Shown: piece after piece, positions 1 to 7,708 of the stretch
Layout: the number at the start of each line of letters is the position of its first letter
How positions within the stretch are numbered: position 1 is the first letter of the stretch
Assembly: GCF_026013645.1 (NCBI RefSeq)
Contig: NZ_CP110224.1
Location: 62,001-126,000, forward strand
DNA: 64,000 bases
Origin: Virgibacillus natechei
GTDB lineage: Bacteria > Bacillota > Bacilli > Bacillales > Amphibacillaceae
Direction: 5' to 3'
The notes under the pieces: model-generated
What the model was told of the DNA's origin: nothing
Databases searched by the model: none
The model's input: only the letters and a program-made list of their open reading frames with translations
Position numbers and translations under genes: made by a program

Positions 1-120
1 ACTGAGGACGAAGCTGCATTATTAATCGCAGAAATTAATGACGAAAATGCCACTGCTACTGCTGATAGTGTGGATATGTTCGGAACAGGAGGCGGAAATA
101 ATGGAACGAATACAAATTAA
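1..120 (+). CDS. Phage portal protein, C-terminal end (partial)
   Basis: An open frame runs in from the left edge and stops at TAA 118-120, giving 39 residues that are acidic and end in a Gly/Asn/Thr-rich tail. It has no recognisable domain. The call is positional: in this class of siphovirus the gene just before the minor head protein region encodes the portal ring through which DNA is packaged, and flexible Gly/Asn-rich C-termini are common there. The next gene starts inside its last 20 bases, as expected in a packed head operon. Confidence 0.5.
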   Translation, partial: TEDEAALLIAEINDENATATADSVDMFGTGGGNNGTNTN

Positions 121-340
121 GAAGCGTAAAGATGCAAAAGGAAACTTATCTAATACAGGAAATTATGATTTTTGCATTGATGGTGAAGAACAAGACATGA
201 AATGGGTTAGAAGTGTGAATGTGCGATTAGATGCGGGGGGTAATCCCGAGGTACAAATAGTAGCGCATCCTAGATATTTGGAATTAGACATAGATGGAGA
301 AATTGAGATAATCACCGATAGATTCTTGGATGATGACTAA
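101..340 (+). CDS. Small phage protein, unknown function
   Basis: 79 residues. I chose the ATG at 101 because an AGGAGGCGG ribosome site lies just upstream; an earlier in-frame ATG at 38 has none and would add 21 residues inside the portal reading frame. The product starts with a basic stretch and ends very acidic (DRFLDDD), with predicted beta strands and no membrane segment. The stop codon overlaps the ATG of the next gene by one base, so translation is probably coupled. I do not recognise the family. Confidence 0.6.
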   Translation: MERIQIKKRKDAKGNLSNTGNYDFCIDGEEQDMKWVRSVNVRLDAGGNPEVQIVAHPRYLELDIDGEIEIITDRFLDDD

Positions 341-1440
341 TGGATAAGCGCAAACTACAGAATCTATCCAAGCCTACTGTAGATGTTTACAACGGTATAG
401 AGGAACAACTACTTATTAACATAGCCGAACGTATAGCAAGGCATAATTCATTGCTTGACGGTGATATCGAAGCGTGGCAGACGCAAGTGTTAAGTGAATT
501 AAACTCATTGAGTGATGATAATGTGAAATTCCTTGCTAGTCAGACGGATAAAACAAAAGATGAGATTGTCAAAATGCTAGATAAAGCAGGTTATGGGTCA
601 CTAACAGAAAACGAGGAAATATTGCAAGAAGGTGTTAAAGCAGGACGATTGGATGAGCCACCTAAATTACGTGAGAGTTCAGCGTTAGCTGGGATACTAG
701 CAACATATGAAGCCCAAGCAACTGACAAGATGAATCTAGTTAACTCAACTCTATTAGATCAGTCACAGCAGGCTTATAGAGATATTGTTAACCGTACAAC
801 TGGACAAGTATTAGCGGGTGTGTCAACTGGGCAAGAGGCATTAAGGCAGACAGCTAGCGAGTGGGCAGAACAAGGTGTACCTGCATTAATCGATAGAGGC
901 GGAAGACGTTGGAGCACAGAGGCTTATGTGTCAGCGGTGACGCGTTCTACGAGTAATAATATAGCTAACGAAATGCAACTGGAACGCATGGAAGAATACG
1001 GATCGGATTTAATCGAAATATCGAGCCATTCAGGCGCACGCAAAAATTGTTTCCCATATCAAGGTAAAGTTTTTTCAAGGAGTGGAGAGCATGGCAATTA
1101 TCCACCACTTAGTAGCACATCATATGGCGAACCTAGCGGGATAGCGGGCGTAAATTGTGGCCATGTATTTCATGTTTTTATTGAAGGCATATCAGAACGA
1201 ACTTACGAACAAGGTGACAAAAAAGAAAACGATAAAGTATATGAAGAAAGTCAAAAACAACGCTATCTTGAACGACAGATCAGACATGCCAAACGTGAAG
1301 AACGCATGATGGAATCGCTTGGTGATGATGAAGGTGTCAAGGCAGCGCACAGGAAAGTATTAGATAGGCAGAAAAACCAGAGGGAATTCCTTAAATCAAG
1401 CGGGCGCACGCGCAGGTATGATCGGGAAGCTATTCACTAG
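340..1440 (+). CDS. Phage minor head protein (Phage_min_cap2 / SPP1 gp7-like)
   Basis: 366 residues. The C-terminal half carries the family signature: STEAYVSAVTRS, then SSHSGARKNCFPYQGKVF, then a Gly/Pro segment and GVNCGHVFHVFIEG, with Cys and His spaced as in phage minor capsid protein 2. Such proteins sit inside the head at the portal vertex and help ejection or assembly. The last 80 residues are strongly charged and helical (KREERMMES), likely coiled coil. Position between the portal end and the scaffold gene supports the call. Confidence 0.85.
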   Translation: MDKRKLQNLSKPTVDVYNGIEEQLLINIAERIARHNSLLDGDIEAWQTQVLSELNSLSDDNVKFLASQTDKTKDEIVKMLDKAGYGSLTENEEILQEGVKAGRLDEPPKLRESSALAGILATYEAQATDKMNLVNSTLLDQSQQAYRDIVNRTTGQVLAGVSTGQEALRQTASEWAEQGVPALIDRGGRRWSTEAYVSAVTRSTSNNIANEMQLERMEEYGSDLIEISSHSGARKNCFPYQGKVFSRSGEHGNYPPLSSTSYGEPSGIAGVNCGHVFHVFIEGISERTYEQGDKKENDKVYEESQKQRYLERQIRHAKREERMMESLGDDEGVKAAHRKVLDRQKNQREFLKSSGRTRRYDREAIH

Positions 1441-1452
1441 GAGGTCAGTCTT

Positions 1453-1545
1453 ATGAATTTAATGTTTTTGATAGGCTTGCTAATGACTGTTTTCGTTACA
1501 ATACCCATTGTTGGAATGTTTATTTATATTAAAAAGAAATACTAG
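1453..1545 (+). CDS. 30-residue single-pass membrane peptide of the prophage
   Basis: ATG 1453 to TAG 1543-1545, preceded by GGAGG at 1440-1444. The peptide is one hydrophobic helix (about residues 3-26) followed by a basic IKKKY tail, so it should insert with the C-terminus inside. Small membrane peptides of unknown role are common between head genes in Bacillus prophages. It is supported by the ribosome site and spacing only. Confidence 0.5.
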   Translation: MNLMFLIGLLMTVFVTIPIVGMFIYIKKKY

Positions 1546-1558
1546 GGGTGATGTATTA

Positions 1559-1696
1559 ATGGCAACTAAAAAAGAACTAGAAAGCGAAATAAACGGATTG
1601 AAAGAAGAAATCAAAGGGTTGCATCATAATTTCTTTGCTCTTGCTGAGAAAGTGCACAAATTAGAGAAGAAAGAGAAAACGGAGTATTTCGGTTGA
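1559..1696 (+). CDS. Small coiled-coil phage protein
   Basis: 45 residues, rich in Lys and Glu with heptad-like spacing (ELESEINGLKEEIKGL), so a short coiled coil is expected. I placed the start at ATG 1559, which has AGGGGTG seven bases upstream; a longer frame beginning at 1508 would overlap the preceding membrane peptide and lacks a ribosome site. Function unknown; it may be an assembly cofactor for the neighbouring scaffold. Confidence 0.55.
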   Translation: MATKKELESEINGLKEEIKGLHHNFFALAEKVHKLEKKEKTEYFG

Positions 1697-1791
1697 ATCA
1701 GTTAATCCCGTTATGGGAGAAAGGTTTGAGTGATCCGCTATGTGCATATCTGACTAGAAAAGTTAAATTCGTCTTTAAGCATAGACGTTAA
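1693..1791 (+). CDS. Possible 32-residue phage ORF with TTG start
   Basis: A TTG at 1693 overlaps the TGA of the previous gene (TTGA coupling) and has GGAG at 1681-1684. The frame runs 32 codons to TAA 1789-1791 and ends in a basic tail (KHRR). Size, overlap and ribosome site make it plausible; there is no family match I can recognise. The rest of the gap up to 1898 holds only A/T-rich sequence and the ribosome site of the scaffold gene. Confidence 0.3.
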   Translation: MNQLIPLWEKGLSDPLCAYLTRKVKFVFKHRR

Positions 1792-1898
1792 ACAAGCTTT
1801 TTTATTACGCCCATTTTAAAGGCTTGGGGTAAAACTAAGCGTAACCTTAACGCATGAGGTGTAACATGCTAAAAAACATCAATAAGGAGCGAATATAA

Positions 1899-2477
1899 AT
1901 GCCATTAAAAGATTTATTAGGCGAAGAATTGTATAACCAAGTAATCGAAAAAGCAGGTGATGAGAAAGTAGCTGTTGTTTCTGATGGTTCTTATTTACCT
2001 AAAGAGAAATTTGATGAGAAAAACCAAGAGGCAAAGGACTATAAGAAACAAGTAGAGGAACGCGATGAACAGATAAGCAATTTAAGCGAAAAAGCTAAAG
2101 GTAGCGAGGATTTAACCAAACAGATTGATGATTTAAAAGAACAGAACAAAAAGCAGTCAGAGGATTATGAGTCTCAGATTAAACAACAAGCATTCGACCA
2201 TACTTTAAAAGATGAATTGACCGCTGCCAAGGTAAAAAATCCAAAAGCGGTTAAAGCTCTGTTGGATACCGATACTATTAAGCTAGATGGCGAGAAATTG
2301 CTAGGATTAGAGGAACAGTTGAAGGGCATTCAGGAAAGTGACCCATATATGTTCGAGGAAGAAGAAAGCAATGAACCGCCAAAGCCTAGTTTCTCAACAG
2401 GACAGCACAATAAGGGCGGGGGCGGAGAACCTGCTAGCTTGCAAGAAGCACTATCACAACACTTTTCACAAAAATAA
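1899..2477 (+). CDS. Phage scaffolding protein (Phage_GP20 family)
   Basis: 192 residues with the typical layout of GP20 scaffolds: a short N-terminal region (KDLLGEEL), a long Lys/Glu/Gln-rich coiled coil at about residues 45-110, and a conserved helical C-terminal part (HTLKDELTAAKVKNPKAVKALLD) before an acidic, Gly-rich tail. It directs capsid shell assembly and is absent from the mature virion. AAGGAG lies upstream of the ATG. It sits directly before the major capsid gene, the usual place. Confidence 0.88.
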   Translation: MPLKDLLGEELYNQVIEKAGDEKVAVVSDGSYLPKEKFDEKNQEAKDYKKQVEERDEQISNLSEKAKGSEDLTKQIDDLKEQNKKQSEDYESQIKQQAFDHTLKDELTAAKVKNPKAVKALLDTDTIKLDGEKLLGLEEQLKGIQESDPYMFEEEESNEPPKPSFSTGQHNKGGGGEPASLQEALSQHFSQK

Positions 2478-2496
2478 AAAATGGAGATGATTATGT

Positions 2497-3459
2497 ATGC
2501 CAGTAACATTAGAACAAGCAAAAGTCGGCATGGCCGACAAAATAGATCAATTTGTAGTAGATGAGTTTCGCCGAAGCTCTTTTCTGTTAGACCAACTAAC
2601 TTTTGATGATGCGGTGTCACCAGGAACGGGCGGATCAACCCTTACGTATGGGTACACGCGTCTAAAAACACCGTCAACAGGACAATTCCGTAACATCAAT
2701 GAAGAATATGAAGCGAATCAAGCAGACCGTGAAAATAAGTTTGTCAACCTTAAAATCTTTGGTGGTTCATTCCAAATTGACCGTGTCATCCAAGATACAA
2801 GTGGTCAAATTAATGAAATGAATTTCCAATTACAGCAAAAGGTAAAAGGAGCGTCGAACCTTTTCCATAACACGGTCATTAATGGTGATTCTGGAGCAGA
2901 CGCTAAGTCTTTTGATGGACTGTCCAAAGCCGTTAATGGCACTTCTACTGATTTGGAAACAGATATTAACATTTCTGATAATACTAGCATGGAGAATAAC
3001 AAACAGGCATTCATTGATGAAATTGACGGATTCCTGTCCGAATTGGACGGACGGCCAACCATGCTAATGGGTAACAACAAACTGATTACGAAAATTAAAT
3101 CAGCAGCCCGCCGTGTTGGTTATTTCACGCAAGCAGAAGATGCATTCGGTCGAACAATTGATATGTATGACGGAATACCATTGGTTGACCTGGGTTATTT
3201 CTACGATGGTAGTAACTCAGTTCCTATTATAGGAGTAGATAATGGGTCAACTGATTTATATGCTGTTAACCTCGGTTTGGATGGGTTTCACGGAGTATCT
3301 CCACAAGGTAATGGAGTTATCAAGACTTATCTTCCAGACTTCGATCGCCCAGGAGCCGTTAAGAATGGGGATGTTGAAATGGTCGCAGCGGTAGCTCTTA
3401 AAGCAACGCGGAAGGCAGGTCGTTTGAGCGGAATTCAAATCGCAGGAGTTGATGCATAA
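2497..3459 (+). CDS. Phage major capsid protein
   Basis: 320 residues, the usual size for an HK97-fold shell protein without a prohead protease delta domain. It starts with a helical N-arm, followed by beta-rich segments (GGSTLTYGYTRL, FGGSFQIDRVIQ) and an alpha domain with IDGFLSELDGRPTMLMGN, a stretch typical of Bacillus and Listeria phage capsid proteins. The scaffold gene lies immediately upstream with GGAGATGATT between them. Its stop overlaps the next ATG by one base. Confidence 0.88.
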   Translation: MPVTLEQAKVGMADKIDQFVVDEFRRSSFLLDQLTFDDAVSPGTGGSTLTYGYTRLKTPSTGQFRNINEEYEANQADRENKFVNLKIFGGSFQIDRVIQDTSGQINEMNFQLQQKVKGASNLFHNTVINGDSGADAKSFDGLSKAVNGTSTDLETDINISDNTSMENNKQAFIDEIDGFLSELDGRPTMLMGNNKLITKIKSAARRVGYFTQAEDAFGRTIDMYDGIPLVDLGYFYDGSNSVPIIGVDNGSTDLYAVNLGLDGFHGVSPQGNGVIKTYLPDFDRPGAVKNGDVEMVAAVALKATRKAGRLSGIQIAGVDA

Positions 3460-3749
3460 TGCCTTACAATATGAAAAACGTTCCGGCTAATACTGGAAGA
3501 ATACTAGGAGAGGACGGCGAGGTTTATAACCTTGTCGATCTCCTTCAAAACGTAGGTGGTGGGAATATGGATCCCAATGACTTTTATAACAAAGAAGAAG
3601 TAGATGGTCTTCTAACGGATAAAGCTGATAGTTCTTATGTCGATACAGAATTGGGAAAGAAGGCAAACGCATCGTCTTTATCCAATAAAGCAGATCAATC
3701 CATCGTTGATGACTTGATTGCTAGAATCGAAGCGTTAGAAGGTGATTGA
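3459..3749 (+). CDS. Head fibre / head decoration-like protein
   Basis: 96 residues. The centre contains repeating YNKEEVDGLLTDKAD and SYVDTELGKKANASSLSNKAD segments, the alternating pattern found in phage head fibre and tail-fibre shafts that form trimeric coiled coils, and the C-terminus is helical (DDLIARIEALEGD). The position right after the capsid gene favours a capsid-attached fibre rather than a tail fibre. The last eight bases overlap the following gene. Confidence 0.6.
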   Translation: MPYNMKNVPANTGRILGEDGEVYNLVDLLQNVGGGNMDPNDFYNKEEVDGLLTDKADSSYVDTELGKKANASSLSNKADQSIVDDLIARIEALEGD

Positions 3750-4119
3750 TATCCCTTACATCGACAAACAATACTACGATGACGATTATCAAGGAAAACC
3801 GATTGAAGATGTGGCAGAATTCGAACGTACAGCAAAAAGAGCAAGCGACAATATAGACGAGTTAACAAGCTACTCTATAAAAAACAATCTGCCAGACGTA
3901 CAAATGGATCTAGTTAAAAAAGCAACCGCGGCAATGATCGAGCATTATGCTTTAAACGGTGGCTATGAAGCTAGTAATCAACCTGGAATGGGTAACGTTA
4001 GTATAGGTTCATTTAGCTACAATGCAGGTGATAGCGCAAGTGGTGAAGTTCCTTCTAACGTGGTCGGTTATCTGAAATATAGTGGATTACTTTATAAGGG
4101 GATTGGTACGTATGGTTAA
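3742..4119 (+). CDS. Head-tail connector protein (HK97 gp6 / SPP1 gp15-like)
   Basis: 125 residues beginning with GTG 3742. It is mostly helical at the N-terminus (EFERTAKRASDNIDEL, LVKKATAAMIEHYAL) with a Gly/Ser-rich loop and a C-terminal YLKYSGLLYKG segment, the arrangement of connector adaptors that dock under the portal. Gene order after the capsid and before the two minor capsid genes is the standard one. The family assignment rests on layout, size and order more than on a single motif. Confidence 0.65.
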   Translation: MIDIPYIDKQYYDDDYQGKPIEDVAEFERTAKRASDNIDELTSYSIKNNLPDVQMDLVKKATAAMIEHYALNGGYEASNQPGMGNVSIGSFSYNAGDSASGEVPSNVVGYLKYSGLLYKGIGTYG

Positions 4120-4444
4120 GAGTATTCCAAGTCAGTTGTTAATCCACACCATTGAATATGAAGCATTCGCAGGTAATGACGGTTGGGATGATACCTGGGC
4201 TGAACCTATCACAATTAAAAACGTTCGTGTTGAGCCAACTAGCAGGTTGCAACGATCTAACAATTCAGAGGGCGCACAGATTAGTCACGTGGTATTTGTG
4301 GACAGGGTTAATTCGTCTCATTTTCCCGTTTTCACTATACAATCAAGAGTGATATTCGAAGGTGTATCACGTGAGGTTATTGACGTGAAGCCTTTTTATA
4401 CATTTGATACGGTGCCGCATCATTATGAAATTGAATTAGGGTGA
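4112..4444 (+). CDS. Minor capsid / head-closure protein (Minor_capsid_1 type)
   Basis: 110 residues. I use the ATG at 4112, eight bases inside the end of the connector gene and with GGGG upstream; an ATG at 4082 would add ten residues within the connector frame. The protein is beta-rich (YEAFAGNDGWDDTWAEPITIKNVRVEP, then VVFVDRVNSSHFPVF), matching the minor capsid protein that usually precedes Minor_capsid_2. It probably plugs the portal-connector channel after packaging. Confidence 0.75.
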   Translation: MVKSIPSQLLIHTIEYEAFAGNDGWDDTWAEPITIKNVRVEPTSRLQRSNNSEGAQISHVVFVDRVNSSHFPVFTIQSRVIFEGVSREVIDVKPFYTFDTVPHHYEIELG

Positions 4445-4448
4445 TTAC

Positions 4449-4793
4449 ATGCTTAGCGTGAAGGTTAACTTAGGTAATATAGGTGAAACAGTAAGTAAAG
4501 CTACCGAATATGGTCAATTCGTGCTAGATGAGGTCATATTAAAAGACAGCAACTACTATATTCCTGAGCACCAAGGATATTTAAGGGATAGTGGCGTAAT
4601 TCACTCTAAGATTGGTGAGGGAGAATTAAGATGGAGCGAACCATATGCAAGACGACTTTATTACAACCCGCAATACGATTTTAGTACGGATCGCAATCCA
4701 CAGGCCAGAGGGATGTGGTACGAGTACAGTAAATCACAAAACAGAAAAGACTGGTTGAAACAGGCTGAAAATGCTGTTAAATCAAGGTTGTAA
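4449..4793 (+). CDS. Minor capsid protein 2 (tail completion-like)
   Basis: 114 residues with the recognisable core of this family: an N-terminal helix, YIPEHQGYLRDSGVIHS, then WSEPYARRLYYNP and GMWYEYSKSQNRKDWL near the C-terminus. Members act at the head-tail joint. It begins four bases after the preceding gene ends. In related phages the next gene is Minor_capsid_3; here a homing endonuclease cassette has been inserted in between. Confidence 0.8.
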   Translation: MLSVKVNLGNIGETVSKATEYGQFVLDEVILKDSNYYIPEHQGYLRDSGVIHSKIGEGELRWSEPYARRLYYNPQYDFSTDRNPQARGMWYEYSKSQNRKDWLKQAENAVKSRL

Positions 4794-4794
4794 A

Positions 4795-4803
4795 TGTTAT
4801 AAT
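4795..4803 (+). promoter_or_regulatory. Extended -10 promoter for the HNH cassette
   Basis: TGTTATAAT gives a TGN extension plus a perfect TATAAT at 4798-4803, directly after the minor capsid 2 stop codon. No good -35 box is seen 17 bases upstream, which extended -10 promoters tolerate. It would start transcription near 4810, just before the structured leader of the endonuclease gene. Confidence 0.5.
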
Positions 4804-4808
4804 ATAAG

Positions 4809-4860
4809 TACAGGCTAGGATGTATACACCGAAAAGGGAGTACCCACTCCCTTGCCTGTA
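4809..4860 (+). promoter_or_regulatory. Structured leader upstream of the HNH gene
   Basis: An outer stem TACAGGC (4809-4815) pairs with GCCTGTA (4854-4860) and encloses an 8-bp inner hairpin, AAGGGAGT (4834-4841) with ACTCCCTT (4846-4853). No T-run follows, so it is not an obvious terminator. It may delay or shut off endonuclease translation when read from the late phage operon. Confidence 0.4.
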
Positions 4861-4895
4861 AATATATAAATGGGGTAACTGTGGGAGGTTACGAT

Positions 4896-5777
4896 ATGAG
4901 TAGAACCAAAGACTTAACGGGAATGAAATTCAACCGATTGACTGTGGTTAATTTCTCTCATTCTAACAAATTTAAGAAAAAAGTTTGGGACTGTGTTTGC
5001 GATTGCGGCAACCATGCGCAAGCGGTAAGTTCCCAACTCACAAACGGATATACGAAAAGTTGCGGATGTTTGCAAAAAGAGAAAGCCAGAAAAAGTATAC
5101 GAAATATAATTCCGAAAGAAAACTTTATTGATTTGGCAGGCGAAAAATTCAACCGATTGACTGTTGTTTCGTTTGTCGGAGAAGAAGGAACACACAGGCT
5201 CTGGCGTTGTAAGTGTGAATGTGGCAACGAGAGAACTATAAGAGAATACGCTTTTAAAAATGGAAGAACAAAATCTTGTGGTTGTTATAATAGACAAAGA
5301 TCAAGTGAATATAACACAAAACATGGACAGTCGTATAAAAACAAGAAATTCACACCAGAGTACCAAGCGTGGGCGAATATGGTAAAGCGTTGTACAAACC
5401 ACAATGCTACAGGATATGAATATTGGGGCGGTAGAGGAATAACCATATGTGATAGATGGGAGCTGTTTGAAAACTTCTTTGCAGATATGGGCAGTAAACC
5501 AACAGAAAATCATTCCTTGGATAGAATTGATAACGAAAAGGATTATTCGCCTGACAATTGCAAGTGGTCTGATAAAACAGAACAAGTTATAAACAGAAGA
5601 ATACCGAAAAACAATTCAACAGGTGCAAAAGGGGTGTATTGGCATAAAACAGCCAATAAGTATCATGCAAGAATTGGCGTTAATGGTAAAACCATAAATT
5701 TAGGGTCACACAGAAACTTTGAAGAAGCTGTTAAGGCGAGGGTGGAAGCAGAAGAGAAATACTGGAAGTCATCCTAA
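4896..5777 (+). CDS. HNH homing endonuclease with C-terminal AP2 DNA-binding domain
   Basis: 293 residues from ATG 4896 (GGGAGG at 4883-4888). Two similar N-terminal modules (KFNRLTVV, then a CxC..CG segment and SCGC) look like zinc-binding DNA-recognition repeats. The middle holds an HNH-type core with SLDRIDNEKDYSPDNCKW. The end (GAKGVYWHKTANKYHARI onwards) matches an AP2 domain. HNH-AP2 proteins are free-standing homing endonucleases of phages. It has its own promoter and terminator and interrupts an otherwise tight head-gene operon, so it is a mobile passenger rather than a structural gene. Confidence 0.88.
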   Translation: MSRTKDLTGMKFNRLTVVNFSHSNKFKKKVWDCVCDCGNHAQAVSSQLTNGYTKSCGCLQKEKARKSIRNIIPKENFIDLAGEKFNRLTVVSFVGEEGTHRLWRCKCECGNERTIREYAFKNGRTKSCGCYNRQRSSEYNTKHGQSYKNKKFTPEYQAWANMVKRCTNHNATGYEYWGGRGITICDRWELFENFFADMGSKPTENHSLDRIDNEKDYSPDNCKWSDKTEQVINRRIPKNNSTGAKGVYWHKTANKYHARIGVNGKTINLGSHRNFEEAVKARVEAEEKYWKSS

Positions 5778-5790
5778 TGGGTGGCTTTTT
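5768..5790 (+). terminator. Intrinsic terminator overlapping the HNH stop codon
   Basis: A seven-pair stem (5768-5774 with 5779-5785, loop TAAT) is followed by TTTTT at 5786-5790. It ends the endonuclease transcript, although late phage transcription must read through or around it. Confidence 0.5.
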
Positions 5791-5807
5791 ATTATGCCTT
5801 AAAGAAG

Positions 5808-6215
5808 GTGATAGCAATAGACTTTTTAGAAATACTCAAAACGTATATAGAAGACTTATCATTCACACCTTCTACTATTCATATTGGGTTGTACAACGAA
5901 AACAACAACTCGATCGCCATACGTCCGATGCCTAGTAATATTGATGATCGGTACATGGAGTACGGCAAAGTGTACCCTTTCCAGTTTCAATTATTAGTAC
6001 ATCACAGAGAAAATTTGTTTGCGTACAGCATAACAGAGCAATTAATGAGCCAATTAGATAACCTATCAAGCGGAGCGATTACATCGAGTAATCGCTCTTT
6101 TAGTTTGATTTCTTTTCAGTGTACGAATACGCCTAATTTTGTGCAAAAAACAAGCTACGGCGTACTTTGGCAGACAGTTTTTACAGCTGAATTATATATA
6201 GGAGGTAATGCATGA
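5808..6215 (+). CDS. Minor capsid protein 3-like (tail terminator/completion)
   Basis: About 135 residues from GTG 5808; a GTG at 5781 would extend it by nine residues across the upstream terminator. Neither start has a well-spaced ribosome site: AAGAAGGTG lies so that ATA 5817 would be best placed. The sequence (DFLEILKTYIEDLSFTP, then the GLYNENNNSIAIRPMPS region) resembles Minor_capsid_3 proteins, which cap the tail tube at the head end. The odd start region may be a scar of the HNH insertion. Confidence 0.65.
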   Translation: MIAIDFLEILKTYIEDLSFTPSTIHIGLYNENNNSIAIRPMPSNIDDRYMEYGKVYPFQFQLLVHHRENLFAYSITEQLMSQLDNLSSGAITSSNRSFSLISFQCTNTPNFVQKTSYGVLWQTVFTAELYIGGNA

Positions 6216-6667
6216 TGAATACGGGATTTTTATTGCAATCCAAAAACAAATTAGAAATAAACACCAGTCCAAATAATGGTGAAGAGAATTATGCTCGTCT
6301 AGCAAAGGGCATATCGAGCATGGAGCCAGACCCGAACGAGGAAATTGATCAAGCTAGTTACTTGGATGGAGATGGTTTCGCAGAAAGTGACGTAACAGGC
6401 GCTCAACTAATCGTGTCGTGTGATGGTCATCGCTATTACGGTGACGAGGCGCAGGATTTCATTTACGGGCTGCAGATGGAATTAGGCCCAGCTAGACGGA
6501 CAACTTTTCGTTTAACACTGCCTGATGGCTCTAAATTTGAAGGGCCAGTTACAGTGGCTAACATTGTTGGCCCTGGTGGAGAAGCTAACACAAAAGGTGA
6601 GATTTCCTTTGAATTACACTTTAACGGAAAACCAACCTACGAACCTGCAGAAGTAGTTACAGAATAA
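6212..6667 (+). CDS. Major tail tube protein
   Basis: 151 residues. It opens with MMNTGFLLQSKNKLEIN and contains the acidic ISSMEPDPNEEIDQASYLDG stretch and a beta-rich C-terminal half ending in EISFELHFNGKPTYE, the pattern of small tail tube proteins of Bacillus and Listeria siphoviruses. Hexameric rings of it stack to form the tail. AGGAGGTAATGC lies directly upstream. The tail chaperones and tape measure follow in the expected order, and a terminator-like hairpin follows the stop. Confidence 0.8.
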   Translation: MMNTGFLLQSKNKLEINTSPNNGEENYARLAKGISSMEPDPNEEIDQASYLDGDGFAESDVTGAQLIVSCDGHRYYGDEAQDFIYGLQMELGPARRTTFRLTLPDGSKFEGPVTVANIVGPGGEANTKGEISFELHFNGKPTYEPAEVVTE

Positions 6668-6668
6668 G

Positions 6669-6694
6669 GAGTCGCTAAACGCGGCTCTTTTTTT
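6669..6694 (+). terminator. Terminator after the tail tube gene
   Basis: GAGTCGC (6669-6675) pairs with GCGGCTC (6681-6687, one G-T pair) and is followed by seven T residues. A partial terminator here would let the tail tube protein be made in excess of the downstream tail proteins, which fits the stoichiometry. Confidence 0.6.
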
Positions 6695-6709
6695 ATTAGG
6701 AGGGAAACC

Positions 6710-7096
6710 ATGAAAAAATTTGAAGTCAAAAAGAGTTATGAAGAAGTTGACATCGAAGGCGATATATACCGCATTGATTTGAGCGACAACAAACTAAAAG
6801 AACATATTTTAGAAGGTCATAATTTAAAAGAAAAAGCAGATGAAATACTCAATATGCCAAGTGGTTCATCGGTGGAACAGATCGAACAAGGTTTAGAAGA
6901 GGTAAAGGCTGTCACCAAGGACGCTACTGACAACTTGCTAGGAGAAGGTGCGTTTGACGTTATTTATCCCAAAACAGGCGAGTCTGTAAACGTTATGGCT
7001 GACACACTTTTTCAAGTGATTGATTACCTGAATGAAAAACGCGAAAAAGATAACGAAAGCAAGAAAGCGAAATACACAAAAAAGAAAAAGAAATAG
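6710..7096 (+). CDS. Tail assembly chaperone (gpG-like)
   Basis: 128 residues, acidic and helical, ending in a Lys-rich tail (KKAKYTKKKKK). AGGAGG precedes the ATG. It lies between the tail tube and the Gp15 gene, where phages encode the pair of chaperones that coat the tape measure during tail assembly. The TAG stop at 7094-7096 is separated from the in-frame ATG of the next gene by a single CCT codon, so both genes share one frame. Confidence 0.7.
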   Translation: MKKFEVKKSYEEVDIEGDIYRIDLSDNKLKEHILEGHNLKEKADEILNMPSGSSVEQIEQGLEEVKAVTKDATDNLLGEGAFDVIYPKTGESVNVMADTLFQVIDYLNEKREKDNESKKAKYTKKKKK

Positions 7097-7099
7097 CCT

Positions 7100-7705
7100 A
7101 TGTTACTTACTGAGTTTATAGAGGACAAATTCAAATATGGTAGATGCGTACTGCATGTAGATATGGCTTATGACAACATTCTAAGGCTGTTTGACTTGTT
7201 TAGGGATGATTCATTTAATCAATATGATCAGATTGACATAGGTCTTGAAATGCTTCTACACGACTACGACAAAATAGAAGATTTAGCACTAGATAAGAAA
7301 TACGAACTGTTTAAATTTATATTACTTGAATTTATTGACATTGATCTTGATAAACCACAGGAACAATCGGGAGAAAAACAAGAAAAAATATATGACTTTG
7401 ACATTGACGCGGATAGAATCTACGCGTCTTTTTTAATGGATTACAAAATCGATCTAATGGATCTACAGGGTGAATTGCATTGGAAGAAATTCTTTGCACT
7501 TTTTGAAGGATTAAGTAGCGAAACACCATTCCAAAAAGTTGTTGGTTATCGTACTGCAAAAGCTCCGAAAGAAACCAAACACAACAAAGAACAACGCAAC
7601 AACATTAAAAAGTTGAAACAAAAATACGCGTTGGAGCAAAAAGAACAAAACGCAGATGACGTATTTAACGACATGATCACGGCATTTGGTGGCACTCAAA
7701 GTTAG
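7100..7705 (+). CDS. Bacteriophage Gp15-family tail assembly protein
   Basis: 201 residues. The core YDFDIDADRIYASFLMDYKI followed by DLQGELHWKKFFALFEGL is the hallmark of the Gp15 family, which overlaps functionally with the T part of the gpG/gpGT tail chaperones. The C-terminal 45 residues are Lys/Gln-rich and helical. Its own ribosome site is weak (only A/G-rich sequence before the ATG), so it probably depends on coupling to the gene just upstream. Confidence 0.8.
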   Translation: MLLTEFIEDKFKYGRCVLHVDMAYDNILRLFDLFRDDSFNQYDQIDIGLEMLLHDYDKIEDLALDKKYELFKFILLEFIDIDLDKPQEQSGEKQEKIYDFDIDADRIYASFLMDYKIDLMDLQGELHWKKFFALFEGLSSETPFQKVVGYRTAKAPKETKHNKEQRNNIKKLKQKYALEQKEQNADDVFNDMITAFGGTQS

Positions 7706-7708
7706 GAG

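Noticed and set aside
4809..4860. IscB/omega-type guide RNA before the HNH gene
   Set aside because: The encoded protein is HNH-AP2 without a RuvC or bridge-helix part, and the leader is only about 50 bases.
7088..7105. Programmed -1 frameshift between the tail chaperone genes
   Set aside because: The A-rich run looked slippery, but both genes are in the same frame, so a -1 shift would not join them.
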